Assembly (NCBI GenBank): GCA_045654205.1
Contig: JAZOMZ010000026.1
Location: 106,233-170,232, forward strand
Length of the DNA stretch: 64,000 bases
DNA from: Enterocola sp045654205
Lineage (GTDB): Bacteria; Bacteroidota; Bacteroidia; Bacteroidales; Paludibacteraceae
Direction of reading: 5' to 3'
The position numbers and the translations under genes are program-made. Under the pieces are notes generated by a model. That model saw nothing but the letters and a program-made list of their open reading frames with translations, did no database searches and was not told the origin of the DNA. Position 1 is the stretch's first letter. The number at the start of each line of letters is the position of its first letter. Below, piece by piece: positions 50,146-60,500 of this stretch.

Positions 50146-51552
50146 ATGAGTGTTTTAGGCAGAATTAAGGTAGCTAAGGCATTACAAATGACTTGCTACG
50201 GAGAAGAAATTATTGTAAAAGGTTGGGTGAGAACCCGTCGTGGTAACAAAAATGTTAGTTTCATCGCTCTAAACGATGGTTCTACTATAAATAATATCCA
50301 GATAGTTGTTGATAATGCAAATTTCGATGAAAATGAGCTTAAAAAAATAACTACTGGTGCTTGTATTGGTGTTACTGGTACTCTAGTGCAATCTATGGGT
50401 AAAGGTCAGTCTGTAGAAGTGCAAGCTTCTGCTATCGAAGTTTACGGCGAGGCAGACCCAGAAACATATCCACTACAAAAGAAAGGTCACTCTATGGAGT
50501 TCCTTCGTGAAATAGCATATCTACGTCCACGTACCAATACTTTTGGTGCGGTGCTTCGTATTCGCCACAATATGGCAATGGCTATTCACACTTTCTTCCA
50601 CCAAAGAGGTTTCTATTATTTCCATACTCCACTTATCACAGCATCAGACTGCGAAGGCGCAGGTCAAATGTTTACAGTAACTACTTTAGATTTAGAAAAT
50701 ACTCCTAAAACTGAAGATGGAAAAGTAGATTTCAGTCAAGATTTCTATGGCAAACATGCTTCTCTTACCGTCTCTGGTCAGCTAGAAGGTGAGCTTGGTG
50801 CACTTGCTTTAGGTGAAATTTACACCTTCGGTCCTACATTCCGTGCAGAGAACTCAAATACTCCTCGTCACCTTTCAGAGTTCTGGATGATAGAACCAGA
50901 AATGTCTTTCTACGACATCAACGACAATATGCAACTAGCAGAAGACTTCGTTAAATTCTGCTTAACATGGGCTCTAGAAAATTGTAAAGACGATATTCAA
51001 TTCCTAAACGATATGTTCGACAAAGAACTTATCGAACGTATCAACTTTGTATTAGCAAACGACTTTGTACGTTTAACATATACAGAAGGTATTGAAATTC
51101 TTGAAGAAGCTGTTAAAAACGGTAAGAAATTTGAATTCCGTGTGGGTTGGGGTACAGACCTACAATCTGAACACGAACGTTATTTAGTGGAAGAACACTT
51201 CAAACGTCCTGTTATCTTAACAGACTACCCAAAAGAAATTAAATCATTCTATATGAAACAAAACGAAGATGGCAAAACAGTACGTGCCATGGACGTTCTG
51301 TTCCCAAAAATTGGTGAAATTATTGGTGGTTCTGAACGTGAAGCAGACTACGACAAACTTAAAACCCGCGCAGGCGAAATGGGTGTGCCAGAAAAAGACA
51401 TCTGGTGGTATCTTAACACTCGTCGTTGGGGTTCTGCTCCTCACTCAGGTTTCGGCCTAGGCTTCGAACGCCTTCTTCTATTCGTTACAGGCATGAGCAA
51501 TATCCGTGACGTAATTCCTTTCCCACGAACACCTAATAACGCTGAATTCTAG
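50146..51552 (+). CDS. asnS: Asparagine--tRNA ligase
   Basis: 468 residues. Class IIb synthetase with an N-terminal OB anticodon domain (IIVKGWVRTRRGNKNVSFIA) and a catalytic domain with motif 2 (FRAENSNTPRHLSEFWMIEP) and motif 3 (SGFGLGFERLLLFVTGM, near the C terminus). The AsnRS-specific ATP-site pattern and the length (E. coli 466) separate it from AspRS. Its presence indicates direct charging of tRNA-Asn. The gene ends 11 bases before a long hairpin that probably terminates it. Confidence 0.97.
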   Translation: MSVLGRIKVAKALQMTCYGEEIIVKGWVRTRRGNKNVSFIALNDGSTINNIQIVVDNANFDENELKKITTGACIGVTGTLVQSMGKGQSVEVQASAIEVYGEADPETYPLQKKGHSMEFLREIAYLRPRTNTFGAVLRIRHNMAMAIHTFFHQRGFYYFHTPLITASDCEGAGQMFTVTTLDLENTPKTEDGKVDFSQDFYGKHASLTVSGQLEGELGALALGEIYTFGPTFRAENSNTPRHLSEFWMIEPEMSFYDINDNMQLAEDFVKFCLTWALENCKDDIQFLNDMFDKELIERINFVLANDFVRLTYTEGIEILEEAVKNGKKFEFRVGWGTDLQSEHERYLVEEHFKRPVILTDYPKEIKSFYMKQNEDGKTVRAMDVLFPKIGEIIGGSEREADYDKLKTRAGEMGVPEKDIWWYLNTRRWGSAPHSGFGLGFERLLLFVTGMSNIRDVIPFPRTPNNAEF

Positions 51553-51563
51553 TGCAAGTGAGA

Positions 51564-51626
51564 GCAATAAAAATAGAAACGACCACAGCAAGTTTACTTG
51601 TATGTGGTCGATTTTATTTTTATTGC
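51564..51626. terminator. Long hairpin, probable asnS terminator
   Basis: Arms 51564-51587 and 51603-51626 are complementary over 24 bases with two mismatches, and the loop itself contains CAAGTTTACTTG. The right arm includes TTTTATTTTT. The stem is unusually long for a simple terminator. Confidence 0.75.
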
Positions 51627-51629
51627 AGA

Positions 51630-51845
51630 GTGTAGCCTAGAATCACGAGAAGCTTTAGCTTCGAGTAATTTATCTATGAGCGTAGCGAATAATTTTAGGC
51701 TACACTAAAAAATAATGAGTTTACGAGTTATTTTTTTCTCGCTTAATAAAAAATTTTAATTGGTTATTGCCGAGCGCCGCCTATAATCACGAGCGAAGCG
51801 AGTAATTTATTAAAGAAGCTTTGCTTCGAGTAATTTTAAGAGACT
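51630..51845. repeat. Cluster of hairpins with repeated GCTTCGAGTAATTT motif
   Basis: Arms GTGTAGCCTA (51630-51639) and TAGGCTACAC (51696-51705) enclose smaller dyads. Four related units occur across the region: AGCTTTAGCTTCGAGTAATT, GAGCGTAGCGAATAATTTTA, GAGCGAAGCGAGTAATTTAT and AAGCTTTGCTTCGAGTAATT. No open frame or protein-coding signal is present. This fills most of the 460-base gap between asnS and the vWA gene. Confidence 0.6.
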
Positions 51846-51950
51846 CTACTTTACTTCCAATCTTTAAAAATATTACTCAATGCTAGAACGTTTTAATGAC
51901 TATTATGAAAAATGGAAGTGAATTAATGATTAATGATTTTTTTGTATAAT

Positions 51951-51998
51951 TTTGCGTAACACAGAAAATAATCTTACCTTTGCAGTGCCTTAAACTAA
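51951..51998 (+). promoter_or_regulatory. Promoter and conserved leader of the vWA-RHS operon
   Basis: TTTG (51951-51954), 20 bases, TACCTTTG (51975-51982): an exact consensus. Immediately downstream CCTTAAACTAA (51988-51998) repeats the leader block found at 2610-2620. Confidence 0.85.
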
Positions 51999-52011
51999 CC
52001 TATTATAAACT

Positions 52012-54681
52012 TTGAAAAGACTTATTCTCATATACTTAACGTCATTGGTATGTTCTTTTTTCTTCTATACTAATGCTCAAATTACGTCTTCAAAGCACAA
52101 TCTTCAAATCATAAATGTAAATACCGAAAACTATCCCGAAGCTATATTTGTAGAGTTTACCGTAACGGATGAGAACGGAAAATTTGTTCCTAATTTATCT
52201 ATTAACGATTTTATAGTCAAAGACAACGGAACAAAGAAATATGGTTGTAAACGTCTAGTACAAGACTTAAGTGAATTAAGGTTGCCTGTTGATATTGTTT
52301 TTCTTGTAGATAATAGCGGAACAATGGAAGAAGAACAAGATAAAGTACATCATTCCATCCCCAAATTACTTGAAGGATTAGTTAATAAAGGAGATGTACG
52401 AGTCGCATTAGGTAGATTTGGAGATTCAAAATATAATCCAATAGCAAACAACGATTGGGCTGTAATAGAAGAAAATAATAAAGGATTTGTATTTTCCTCT
52501 ATAAGAAATATTGATGAAGTTACAATATTTAAAGATAGCATATGGAGTAAAAATATTGCTGACTATTGGGGAGTCTATGAACCATATTATAATGTTTTAC
52601 ATTGGGCTGCACAACAAGATTTTGGTTATAGATGTAATGCGCTTAAGGTATTCATCATGATTGGAGATGAATCATATAAGGATGGTCGTAATAACAAATA
52701 TGAGATAGGCGAAAATAATGTATCGCAAATACTATCTGATTATGGAATACAAACATTTATCATTCAAAATTTCAATGATAGTGCAAATTATAAGGATGAA
52801 TATGATTTAATCACACAAACAACCCAAGGAGCTTATTATGATATAAAATCTGAAAATTATGATGGAATACTAACCAACATAACTGACAAAGTAAAGGGTC
52901 GCTACATATTGAGATATTGTGTTGAAGAAGATGAAGAGTTAAATGAATGTAAAGACGTAAAAGAATCTAGCATTGTATATGAAGATGAAATTGAAATACG
53001 TCCTTATTATCCAGTCAAATCTGCTACTATTGAAAGAACTGAAAGTACTCGTTTATTGGATGACGCACAAATACAATCTAATTCTCCTATTAATTTATCA
53101 GTTATTGTAAATAAGAATGGCAATGACATAGATAAGGTATCTTTATTTTACCGTTCTTCTGATGAAACAACATTCACAAGGATAGATTACAATAACAGTT
53201 TTATCCTGTCTGAAAATCAAACACAATACTCTTTTACTATTCCAGCAAATGATGTAAAAGGGACCCATATTTATTATTACTTTGAAGCAGATACAAGTGT
53301 AGAATTTGAATATAAAAAATCAACTAGAATCACCTCTCCTGTATATACACACGATTTTTTTGCATGGAATATTGCGATTGGTCAATATGAACATTTAAAG
53401 ATATTTGATATACAAACGCAATTTGCTTTACCTTGTAAACCTTTCATTATAAGTGCAAATGTTTCAGGAGAAAGAATATCAACTGTTACGCTCAATTATC
53501 GCATAGCAGATATTCCTACGGTATATAGACAAATTCCTATGGCTAGTTCTACAAATTCTACTCTTTTCATGGGAAGAATTCCATCAGATGGTTTAGCAGA
53601 TAAAGCTATAGAATATTTCATTACCGCAACAGATTCTTCTGGAATACAGGCTCACTACGGTACTCCAGATAAACCATATCGAATGGATATTGATGAACTT
53701 ACAATAGCATCAAAACAAGACCCTATGGAGATAATCATCTATGGACTAGATAGAATTACCATAGGTTGTAATCCTATAACTGAGAAAGACACCATAGCCG
53801 CCTACTATCCTATGAAATGCGGCGGTTCTGTAACAGATGTGCTTTGTTCGTATGCTACATGGGATAAATTAATAAAAGGATTCCGCTTAACTGTTTATGG
53901 TACTTCAAGTAATAGCAATGTAAAAAATGGATTTGAAAAAGGTGATGATATTAAACTAAAACTTATTCAAAACGGCATAGATTATATTCTTGAAAATCAT
54001 AATATCAAATATTCACCTAACGCACGAATCACAGATTTTCCATACATAGCAATTGGACCTAAAGAGCCAAAGCCTTCTTTCTACATAGAAAATAAAATTA
54101 TAGACAGAGACTCTGATATAGATTTTGGTTTATGCGACAGGGAAACAACTAAAACCATTACACTTAAAAATACAGGTTGTGAAAATCTTTATATTAGGGA
54201 TATTAAATTAGATAACGAGCTATTTGAAATTAAGCCCTTTGAAACCGAGGCAGACAAAGAAGGAATATTAAAGATACTAGCTCCGGGAGAATCAGTAAAT
54301 ATAGACATTTCATATACGCCTACTTTCGATGCAAATGCAACCTTAGAAATTCACACTAATATTCCTAGCGACCACATATATAATTACACTTTAAGTGGTA
54401 AAAGTTTAACAATAAGTCCTTGTACCACACTAAAAATGCAACCTACAACGCCTAAATATGGAGAAAGCATCTCTCTTTCTTTTGAAAATAGAATAGGAAA
54501 TGAGATAGAGGTTTTATTAAAAGGGAACTGTACAAATCAAGTGGCTTGGTCTCATACATTTACTCCTTCTGTAGGCATCAAGGATGTATTGATAGAAGAA
54601 CTATTACCTATAGGTGATTACAAACTATCTATTTACTCTAGTGATAACTTATGTGAATATCTATTTGAAGTAACAAAATGA
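52012..54681 (+). CDS. Secreted von Willebrand factor A protein with ASH-type domain
   Basis: 889 residues. Translation begins at TTG; a clean signal peptide follows (KRLILIYLTSLVCSFFFYTNA) and no in-frame ATG lies near. Residues about 30-85 form a beta domain (FVEFTVTDENGKFVPNLSIN). The vWA domain runs from about 93 to 300, with a MIDAS-like DNSGT at 100-104 (usual DxSxS), ALGRFGDSKY and VFIMIGDESYKDGR. Beta-sandwich segments follow (330-560), and at about 700-800 a choice-of-anchor/ASH domain (DFGLCDRETTKTITLKNTGC, LAPGESVNIDISYTP). The last ~80 residues look like a T9SS-type sandwich, but the ending (GDYKLSIYSSDNLCEYLFEV) is atypical. It is probably surface-exposed and adhesive or ligand-binding. 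It is the first gene of a four-gene unit. Confidence 0.82.
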   Translation: MKRLILIYLTSLVCSFFFYTNAQITSSKHNLQIINVNTENYPEAIFVEFTVTDENGKFVPNLSINDFIVKDNGTKKYGCKRLVQDLSELRLPVDIVFLVDNSGTMEEEQDKVHHSIPKLLEGLVNKGDVRVALGRFGDSKYNPIANNDWAVIEENNKGFVFSSIRNIDEVTIFKDSIWSKNIADYWGVYEPYYNVLHWAAQQDFGYRCNALKVFIMIGDESYKDGRNNKYEIGENNVSQILSDYGIQTFIIQNFNDSANYKDEYDLITQTTQGAYYDIKSENYDGILTNITDKVKGRYILRYCVEEDEELNECKDVKESSIVYEDEIEIRPYYPVKSATIERTESTRLLDDAQIQSNSPINLSVIVNKNGNDIDKVSLFYRSSDETTFTRIDYNNSFILSENQTQYSFTIPANDVKGTHIYYYFEADTSVEFEYKKSTRITSPVYTHDFFAWNIAIGQYEHLKIFDIQTQFALPCKPFIISANVSGERISTVTLNYRIADIPTVYRQIPMASSTNSTLFMGRIPSDGLADKAIEYFITATDSSGIQAHYGTPDKPYRMDIDELTIASKQDPMEIIIYGLDRITIGCNPITEKDTIAAYYPMKCGGSVTDVLCSYATWDKLIKGFRLTVYGTSSNSNVKNGFEKGDDIKLKLIQNGIDYILENHNIKYSPNARITDFPYIAIGPKEPKPSFYIENKIIDRDSDIDFGLCDRETTKTITLKNTGCENLYIRDIKLDNELFEIKPFETEADKEGILKILAPGESVNIDISYTPTFDANATLEIHTNIPSDHIYNYTLSGKSLTISPCTTLKMQPTTPKYGESISLSFENRIGNEIEVLLKGNCTNQVAWSHTFTPSVGIKDVLIEELLPIGDYKLSIYSSDNLCEYLFEVTK

Positions 54682-56189
54682 GAAAATTAATATTCATCAT
54701 ATTATCCCTACTGTCCACCCAGATATTATGTGGCAAAGTGACAATAGAAATACACACAAAAGATAGTGTTGTGTATTTTGATGTTCTCAACATTGATAGC
54801 ATAAGCATGATAGAACCCGCCCCAACATTTGTTAAGGATATAAATGAGAAAAAATATACAGTTGGTCCTCTTGGCAACAATTATTGGATGTTAGAAGATT
54901 TGAATTGTGACATCTTTGACACCTTATCCATCCATCGCGAAAAATCATTATATACTAGTAATGATTCTACATTAGCCCCTTATAACAAAGGTATACATTA
55001 TAACTGGACTGCTGCAAATGGCTTATTAGATTCACCATATATTATAACTACTACAAGAAATCAAGGAATTTGCCCAAATAAATTTCATATTCCAAACAAG
55101 GCAGAATGGGAAAATTTATTTGCATCTATAGAACATAAAGGTTCCACACCACTTAGAAGTCAAAGATGGCAAGAAACAAGTGATGGACTAAAAAGACAAG
55201 GAGAAAGTAATGAAAATGGTTTTAATTCATTTGCTTCTGGCTATGCAAAAGGCTCACAAATAAAAGATAGTGATATTCTTTCTTCCTATTGGTCTGCTGA
55301 GTCACTTTCAGAAACAAGTGCACTTGCTACTCGTTTAGATGCTACAGGTTCATTATCATTTTCTAGTGAAAATAAAGAACTAGGCAAATCTGTGCGTTGT
55401 GTATGGGATGGTCAAACAGATAGAGATTGGCTATATGTGTGTACTAAAAACACAAACATAGAAGAACGTGTAAAGAAATATAAGATAGAAGATATTAAAC
55501 AAATACTCATTACAGATGATATGAGTAGTGACACAATGCAAGATAAAGAAGGGAATACATACAAAACCAAACGTTATGGAACTACACTGTGGATGATAGA
55601 AGATTTAATAAATCCGACTCCTACCGTGATAGAAGGGTGTTACTCTTCACAAAAAATAAATAACTATTTTTCAAAAGATGTTATCAATAATATATGTCCA
55701 TCAGGATGGAGATTACCAAAACAAGAGGATTATAAGAAGTTAGTCGAGAACGATATTGAAAATACATTTATAAGAGATTTCAAATCTGCAATATACAAAG
55801 ACGGTAAAGTTTTCTCAGATGGTGCAGAGGCTCTTTATTGGGTTGATGACTTCACAACTGGTAGTTACGAAGAAAACGGAAAGACTAAATTTTATGTAAA
55901 AGGTATTCCTTATTTTGAAAATTATAATGGTTATTCACCTCGTTTCTCTATTGTAGAAATAAGCAATGCAATTCCAGCAATGCCATGTCGCTTAGTACAG
56001 GATTTAATAGAGCCTAAATTTGAATGCCGCTTAACGAAATCATCAGATGTAGAAATTATAGGAATTTGGGAAACAAGTAAAAATCCTATTATAAAATTTA
56101 CTCAGAATGCCGATTCTGAAAATGTAATGTATATAGAAAGTCAAGACAAAAATAGTTATTACGACTGTATTTCTTTTTTAATTCAATAA
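54678..56189 (+). CDS. Exported protein with two Fibrobacter-paralog (FISUMP) domains
   Basis: 503 residues, overlapping the vWA gene by four bases (ATGA). Signal peptide (RKLIFIILSLLSTQILC), then KDSVVYFDVLNIDSISM, a form common at the start of Bacteroidetes surface proteins. Two Fib_succ_major-type domains follow. The first is at about 55-250 (LGNNYWMLEDLNCDIF, NQGICPNKFHIPNKAEWENL, NGFNSFASGYAKGSQI, ELGKSVRCVWDGQ). The second is at about 290-465 (KRYGTTLWMIEDLINPT, ICPSGWRLPKQEDYKKL, AMPCRLVQDL), more degraded in its middle. These domains have a C-type-lectin/FGE-like fold; function is unknown, probably binding at the cell surface. No T9SS sorting domain is visible at the end. Confidence 0.82.
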   Translation: MRKLIFIILSLLSTQILCGKVTIEIHTKDSVVYFDVLNIDSISMIEPAPTFVKDINEKKYTVGPLGNNYWMLEDLNCDIFDTLSIHREKSLYTSNDSTLAPYNKGIHYNWTAANGLLDSPYIITTTRNQGICPNKFHIPNKAEWENLFASIEHKGSTPLRSQRWQETSDGLKRQGESNENGFNSFASGYAKGSQIKDSDILSSYWSAESLSETSALATRLDATGSLSFSSENKELGKSVRCVWDGQTDRDWLYVCTKNTNIEERVKKYKIEDIKQILITDDMSSDTMQDKEGNTYKTKRYGTTLWMIEDLINPTPTVIEGCYSSQKINNYFSKDVINNICPSGWRLPKQEDYKKLVENDIENTFIRDFKSAIYKDGKVFSDGAEALYWVDDFTTGSYEENGKTKFYVKGIPYFENYNGYSPRFSIVEISNAIPAMPCRLVQDLIEPKFECRLTKSSDVEIIGIWETSKNPIIKFTQNADSENVMYIESQDKNSYYDCISFLIQ

Positions 56190-56195
56190 AATCTA

Positions 56196-57503
56196 ATGTT
56201 ATTTAAAAGACTCATATTTATTATACTTCTTAGCTTTTATAGCATAATTATTTATGCTTATGACGGCGGTATACCTTTTATACAACATTCAGACTCTACC
56301 ACTACAAATAAAGCATATAGTATAAGAATAAAGGATTTAAATGCATCTGGATTGAGTATTATTGGTGTCTCTAAAATAAATAGTGTAAAAGCACCTACAC
56401 TTTGGGCTATAGCAGATAAGGATTCTGTATTTACAATTTTTACAGAAAAATGGTTTGGTAATAATACCAAAAATTTAGAATATAGTTTAGAAAAAGAAGA
56501 TTCAATAGCAATCTTCACCCACACCATGGGATTATGCAAAAAAGATAGCCTCCTTCAGAACAGCAGTTTATATATTGGCTATCAAAACACCAATAAAGTA
56601 TCACCTTATTTTTCTCTACCAAAACTATCAGAAGAGCCACTAGTTGAATATATGGTTTATGATAGAATATTAAATAGTACCGCAAGAGGGATGGTAGAAA
56701 GTTATTTGGCTATAAAATATGGTATTAGTTTAAATCAAGAAGTACCAACCAATTACATCAGTGCTAAAGGAGATATTATCTGGAGCGGAGAGGAAAACAA
56801 GTCATATAAAGAGGATATTGCAGGGATTGGAAGAGATGACAAAACTAAGCTAAATAAAAAAAGAGGAAGTAGTATAAATTCTCCACTATCTCCGGTAGTT
56901 TCTGCTTCTGAAGACTTAGCAGATGGTATGTATCTTTTGTGGAGTCATAATGGTAAACGACCACTTGAGAGAGTTTGGGCGCTCTCATCTACTGGTAATT
57001 GGGAAGAAACCCAATGTAACTTTCAATTTAAATTAGGTGGAGAAGAAAATCTTCCTATCTTAGAGAAAGATGAAATCTACACAATGCTTGTTGATACTAG
57101 CGGAACTAGTGAATTTAATTCTGATGCAACAATAAATTACTCTGCAAAATATAAAGATGCAGAAAATATTGTGTTTACAAATGTCATTATTTCAACATCA
57201 CAATCACACTTTACTATCACTAAAAGAAAACTTACAGACGAGGAAAAAGAAAATCCATATCAATATATTCATGTACATCCAAACCCATCAATAGATGGAA
57301 ATATCTTTGTTGAATGTAGTCTATGGGAAATTACTCCTATAGAAGTGGAAATATATAATGTAGTAGGACTTCCTATATTTAAAGGAGAATTTTCATCTTC
57401 TAATTATTATAACGTAAAAGCAGTTTTACCAACAGCAGGTACTTATGTTATATTAGTAAAAATAGAAGAAAGTATATTAACGTATAAAGTGATAAGAAGA
57501 TAA
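56196..57503 (+). CDS. T9SS-sorted surface protein
   Basis: 435 residues. Signal peptide (LFKRLIFIILLSFYSIIIYA). The middle holds a Bacteroidetes-typical domain with VESYLAIKYGISLNQE, IIWSGEENKSYKEDIAGIGR, DDKTKLNKKRGSS and MYLLWSHNGKRPLERVWALS, seen in many T9SS cargo proteins (DUF8202-like, name tentative). The last ~75 residues (YIHVHPNPSIDGNIFVECSL, VEIYNVVGLPIFKGEF, LPTAGTYVILVKIEE, ending YKVIRR) are a clear type A T9SS C-terminal sorting domain. It lies six bases behind the FISUMP gene and overlaps the giant lipoprotein gene by one base (TAATG), so it belongs to the same operon. Confidence 0.88.
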   Translation: MLFKRLIFIILLSFYSIIIYAYDGGIPFIQHSDSTTTNKAYSIRIKDLNASGLSIIGVSKINSVKAPTLWAIADKDSVFTIFTEKWFGNNTKNLEYSLEKEDSIAIFTHTMGLCKKDSLLQNSSLYIGYQNTNKVSPYFSLPKLSEEPLVEYMVYDRILNSTARGMVESYLAIKYGISLNQEVPTNYISAKGDIIWSGEENKSYKEDIAGIGRDDKTKLNKKRGSSINSPLSPVVSASEDLADGMYLLWSHNGKRPLERVWALSSTGNWEETQCNFQFKLGGEENLPILEKDEIYTMLVDTSGTSEFNSDATINYSAKYKDAENIVFTNVIISTSQSHFTITKRKLTDEEKENPYQYIHVHPNPSIDGNIFVECSLWEITPIEVEIYNVVGLPIFKGEFSSSNYYNVKAVLPTAGTYVILVKIEESILTYKVIRR

Positions 57504-60500
57504 TGAGAACAACGTTATTATACATATTAACTTGTCTTTTACTGTTATTTGTAAACTCTTGTGCGAATAACAATGAAGATAAATCAGATGTTAAACCTAC
57601 AGCAACTGATTCAATAACTATTTTTGTTGACACAGTAAAAATAAAGCAAGATTCTACATTTAAAGAAAAAACTATAGTTTCTGTAAAAAAGAAATTCTGC
57701 GTAGGCAAACAAGATTCACTTTCGCTTAATAAGGCAAAAATATATGTTCCTAGTGGCAGTTTATCTACAGATAAAGAAATCTCTATTACAGCTATAGATA
57801 GCACTCAAATTGCAAAACTACCAACAGGAATGGTAAATGTTACTGCAGGAGCTGATGGTTATCGTTTTCTTCCACATGGAGAACACTTTACTGCCAAGGC
57901 TGCTACTATTGTACTACCTTTTGACTCTATTAAAATACCTGCTGGATATACTACCAAAGATATTATCACATATTATTACCATGAAAAATATAAACGTTGG
58001 GAACCACTTGTAAAAGATACCATAGATGCTAACAAACAATTAGCATATTCTCATACTGAACACTTTACAGATATGATTAATGGTATTTTAAAAGTGCCAG
58101 AGTCTCCAGAAACTGGTAATCTAACGCCAACATTTATTAGTGACTATAAACCAGTCAATCCTGCTTCGGGAATTACCCAAATTCAGAAACCAACACCTAA
58201 TGAACAAGGTACTGCGGTTTTAAATTATCCACTAAACATTCCTGCTGCTAGAGCAGGATTAAGTCCAAATATTAACATACAATATAGCAGTGATGGTGGA
58301 AGCTCATACATTGGTTATGGTTTCTCTATCCCAATGGAAACAATAAGCATTGATACACGTTGGGGCTGTCCTACATTCGATCAGGAATACGAAACTGAAA
58401 GTTATCTACTAAATGGTAGTCAATTTACAGAAAAAGCACATAACCACACTCCTAAAAAGAAACAAGAAAGACAAAGCACAAAAGAATTTTATTTAAGAGT
58501 TGATGCAAATTTCTTAAACATTACCCGCTTTGGAAACTCTCCTAAAGACTACAAATGGGAAGTGTTTAGCAAAGATGGTTTAAAGAAAACCTTTACTGGT
58601 TTTGATGGTGTAATGAATTCCGTTTGCATTGAATCTACACCAACAGATAAAAACCAAATTACGTGGGTATTAACTGAAGTAGAAGATATACATGGAAATA
58701 CATGCTCTTATACCTATCAAAACTATGGTGGAACACTGTACCCTAAGAGTATAACATATACAGGACACAAAACAAAAAATGAAAAGGGTCTTTACAATAT
58801 TAGGTTTACATATTCACCTGAAGTAGAAAATTTTGAACATAAAAGACTCGATAACACTAGCAACTATCGTTTAGGGGTTGAACAAAATGATTCCATTCTT
58901 TTGGCTAAAATTGAAATAAACAATTCTGATTCTCTAGTAAGAGGATATCGTTTTGAATATAAAGAAGGCTCTTTCGAAAAAACTCATTTAACCTCTATTA
59001 CTGAGTATGATAGTAAAAAAAATGATTTCTATAGTCATAGTTTTGAGTACTTTAATGATATAGAATCAAAACTCTACTCAGAAGAAGAGCAATGGAGCAT
59101 TTCTGATAGTTTGTATAAAAAAGGTTCATTCTTTAGATCCTCTAAAGATGGATTTTCGGATGAATTCTCTATGCTACATGGTGCACACAGCAAGGGATTT
59201 AGTGTGGGCGGAGGTGCTCATGTGGGTGTAGGTATTAACAGCTTCATTAATGTTTATGCAGGGGCTTCATACAATTATAGCCAAAATGTAAACGATAATA
59301 AAATATCGCTTACAGACCTTAATGGAGATGGACTTGCAGATTTAATCTTTATACAAGATGGTGCTATATGCTATAGAGAAAATATTACTCATAAGATTAT
59401 AGAGGAAGATAAGCAAGTTTCTACAGAGTCAGAACCAAACTCAGATTTAGAATCAGACAGTACTCAAAACGATGATAATACCAAAGAAGAAAAAGAAAAA
59501 TCTCAATTTGGAGAAACAATAAAACTAAAAACCACACTTAAATCATTCTCTTCTGGCAAGAGTGAGACACATACCCTGCTTACAGATGCAGGTGCACAAG
59601 TATTCTTTGTAAGTGGTAATGCTTGCTATTCACACAACTGGCAAAAAAATAAGACCATGGTTTATCTGCATGACTTTAATGCAGACGGACTTATTGATAT
59701 TGCAAATAATGGTATTGTACATTTCAATCACATAGATTCTGAAGGTATTCCTACATTTACCACAACTAGTGAACCTACTCCTTGTCCTATTTTAGGTTTA
59801 AGTGTACCAATAGACAGTGCCTTTATTCCTGATGTGAAAGCAGAGCAAGACAGTATGACTAAAAAGTTCCCTCGACATGATGTCGTAAAACTTTGGCGTG
59901 CACCATACGATGGAAAAATTAGTATTGATGCAAAAATCTCACTAAAAGAAAATAGTGCGGACAATGTTAAATTTTCTATACAACATAAAGACGAGCGAAT
60001 ATATTTAGATAGTACTTTTACAAAGAATGAAAAAACTGTTAGCAAATCTGTAAAAGTACAGACAGGTGATAAAATTTACTTCCGCTTACAATCAAGATTT
60101 AACGCTGTAAATGATGCAATAAATTTCACTCCTACTATAACCTACACAAGTTTGAAAGGCAGAATAAATGAAGACGAGAATGGAAACCTAAAAACATACG
60201 TATCACAAGACGAATTCTTATACTGCGGAGCTCCTACCATCCCACTCTCTAAAGAAGGAAGCATTCACATAAAAGCAGCTTTTAGTAAAGACGTTTTATC
60301 TGATGATATTTGTTTAATAGTTCGTAAAACGGTAGTTACTAACTATCAGGATGTCCTAAACAACACAGATGTAGAACCGATTATAGCATCTTCTGACATA
60401 GAACGTCGTTATTTAAAAGCAAGTGATATTCATAACAACGAACCTATGGATATTTACTTAACTGTGGACGATATTGACACCAACTCTGGTGCCTATCTAT

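Noticed and set aside
59728..60045. Minus-strand open frame of 105 codons within the RHS lipoprotein gene
   Set aside because: It lies antisense to a continuous plus-strand frame with clear domains and has no promoter box or family resemblance.
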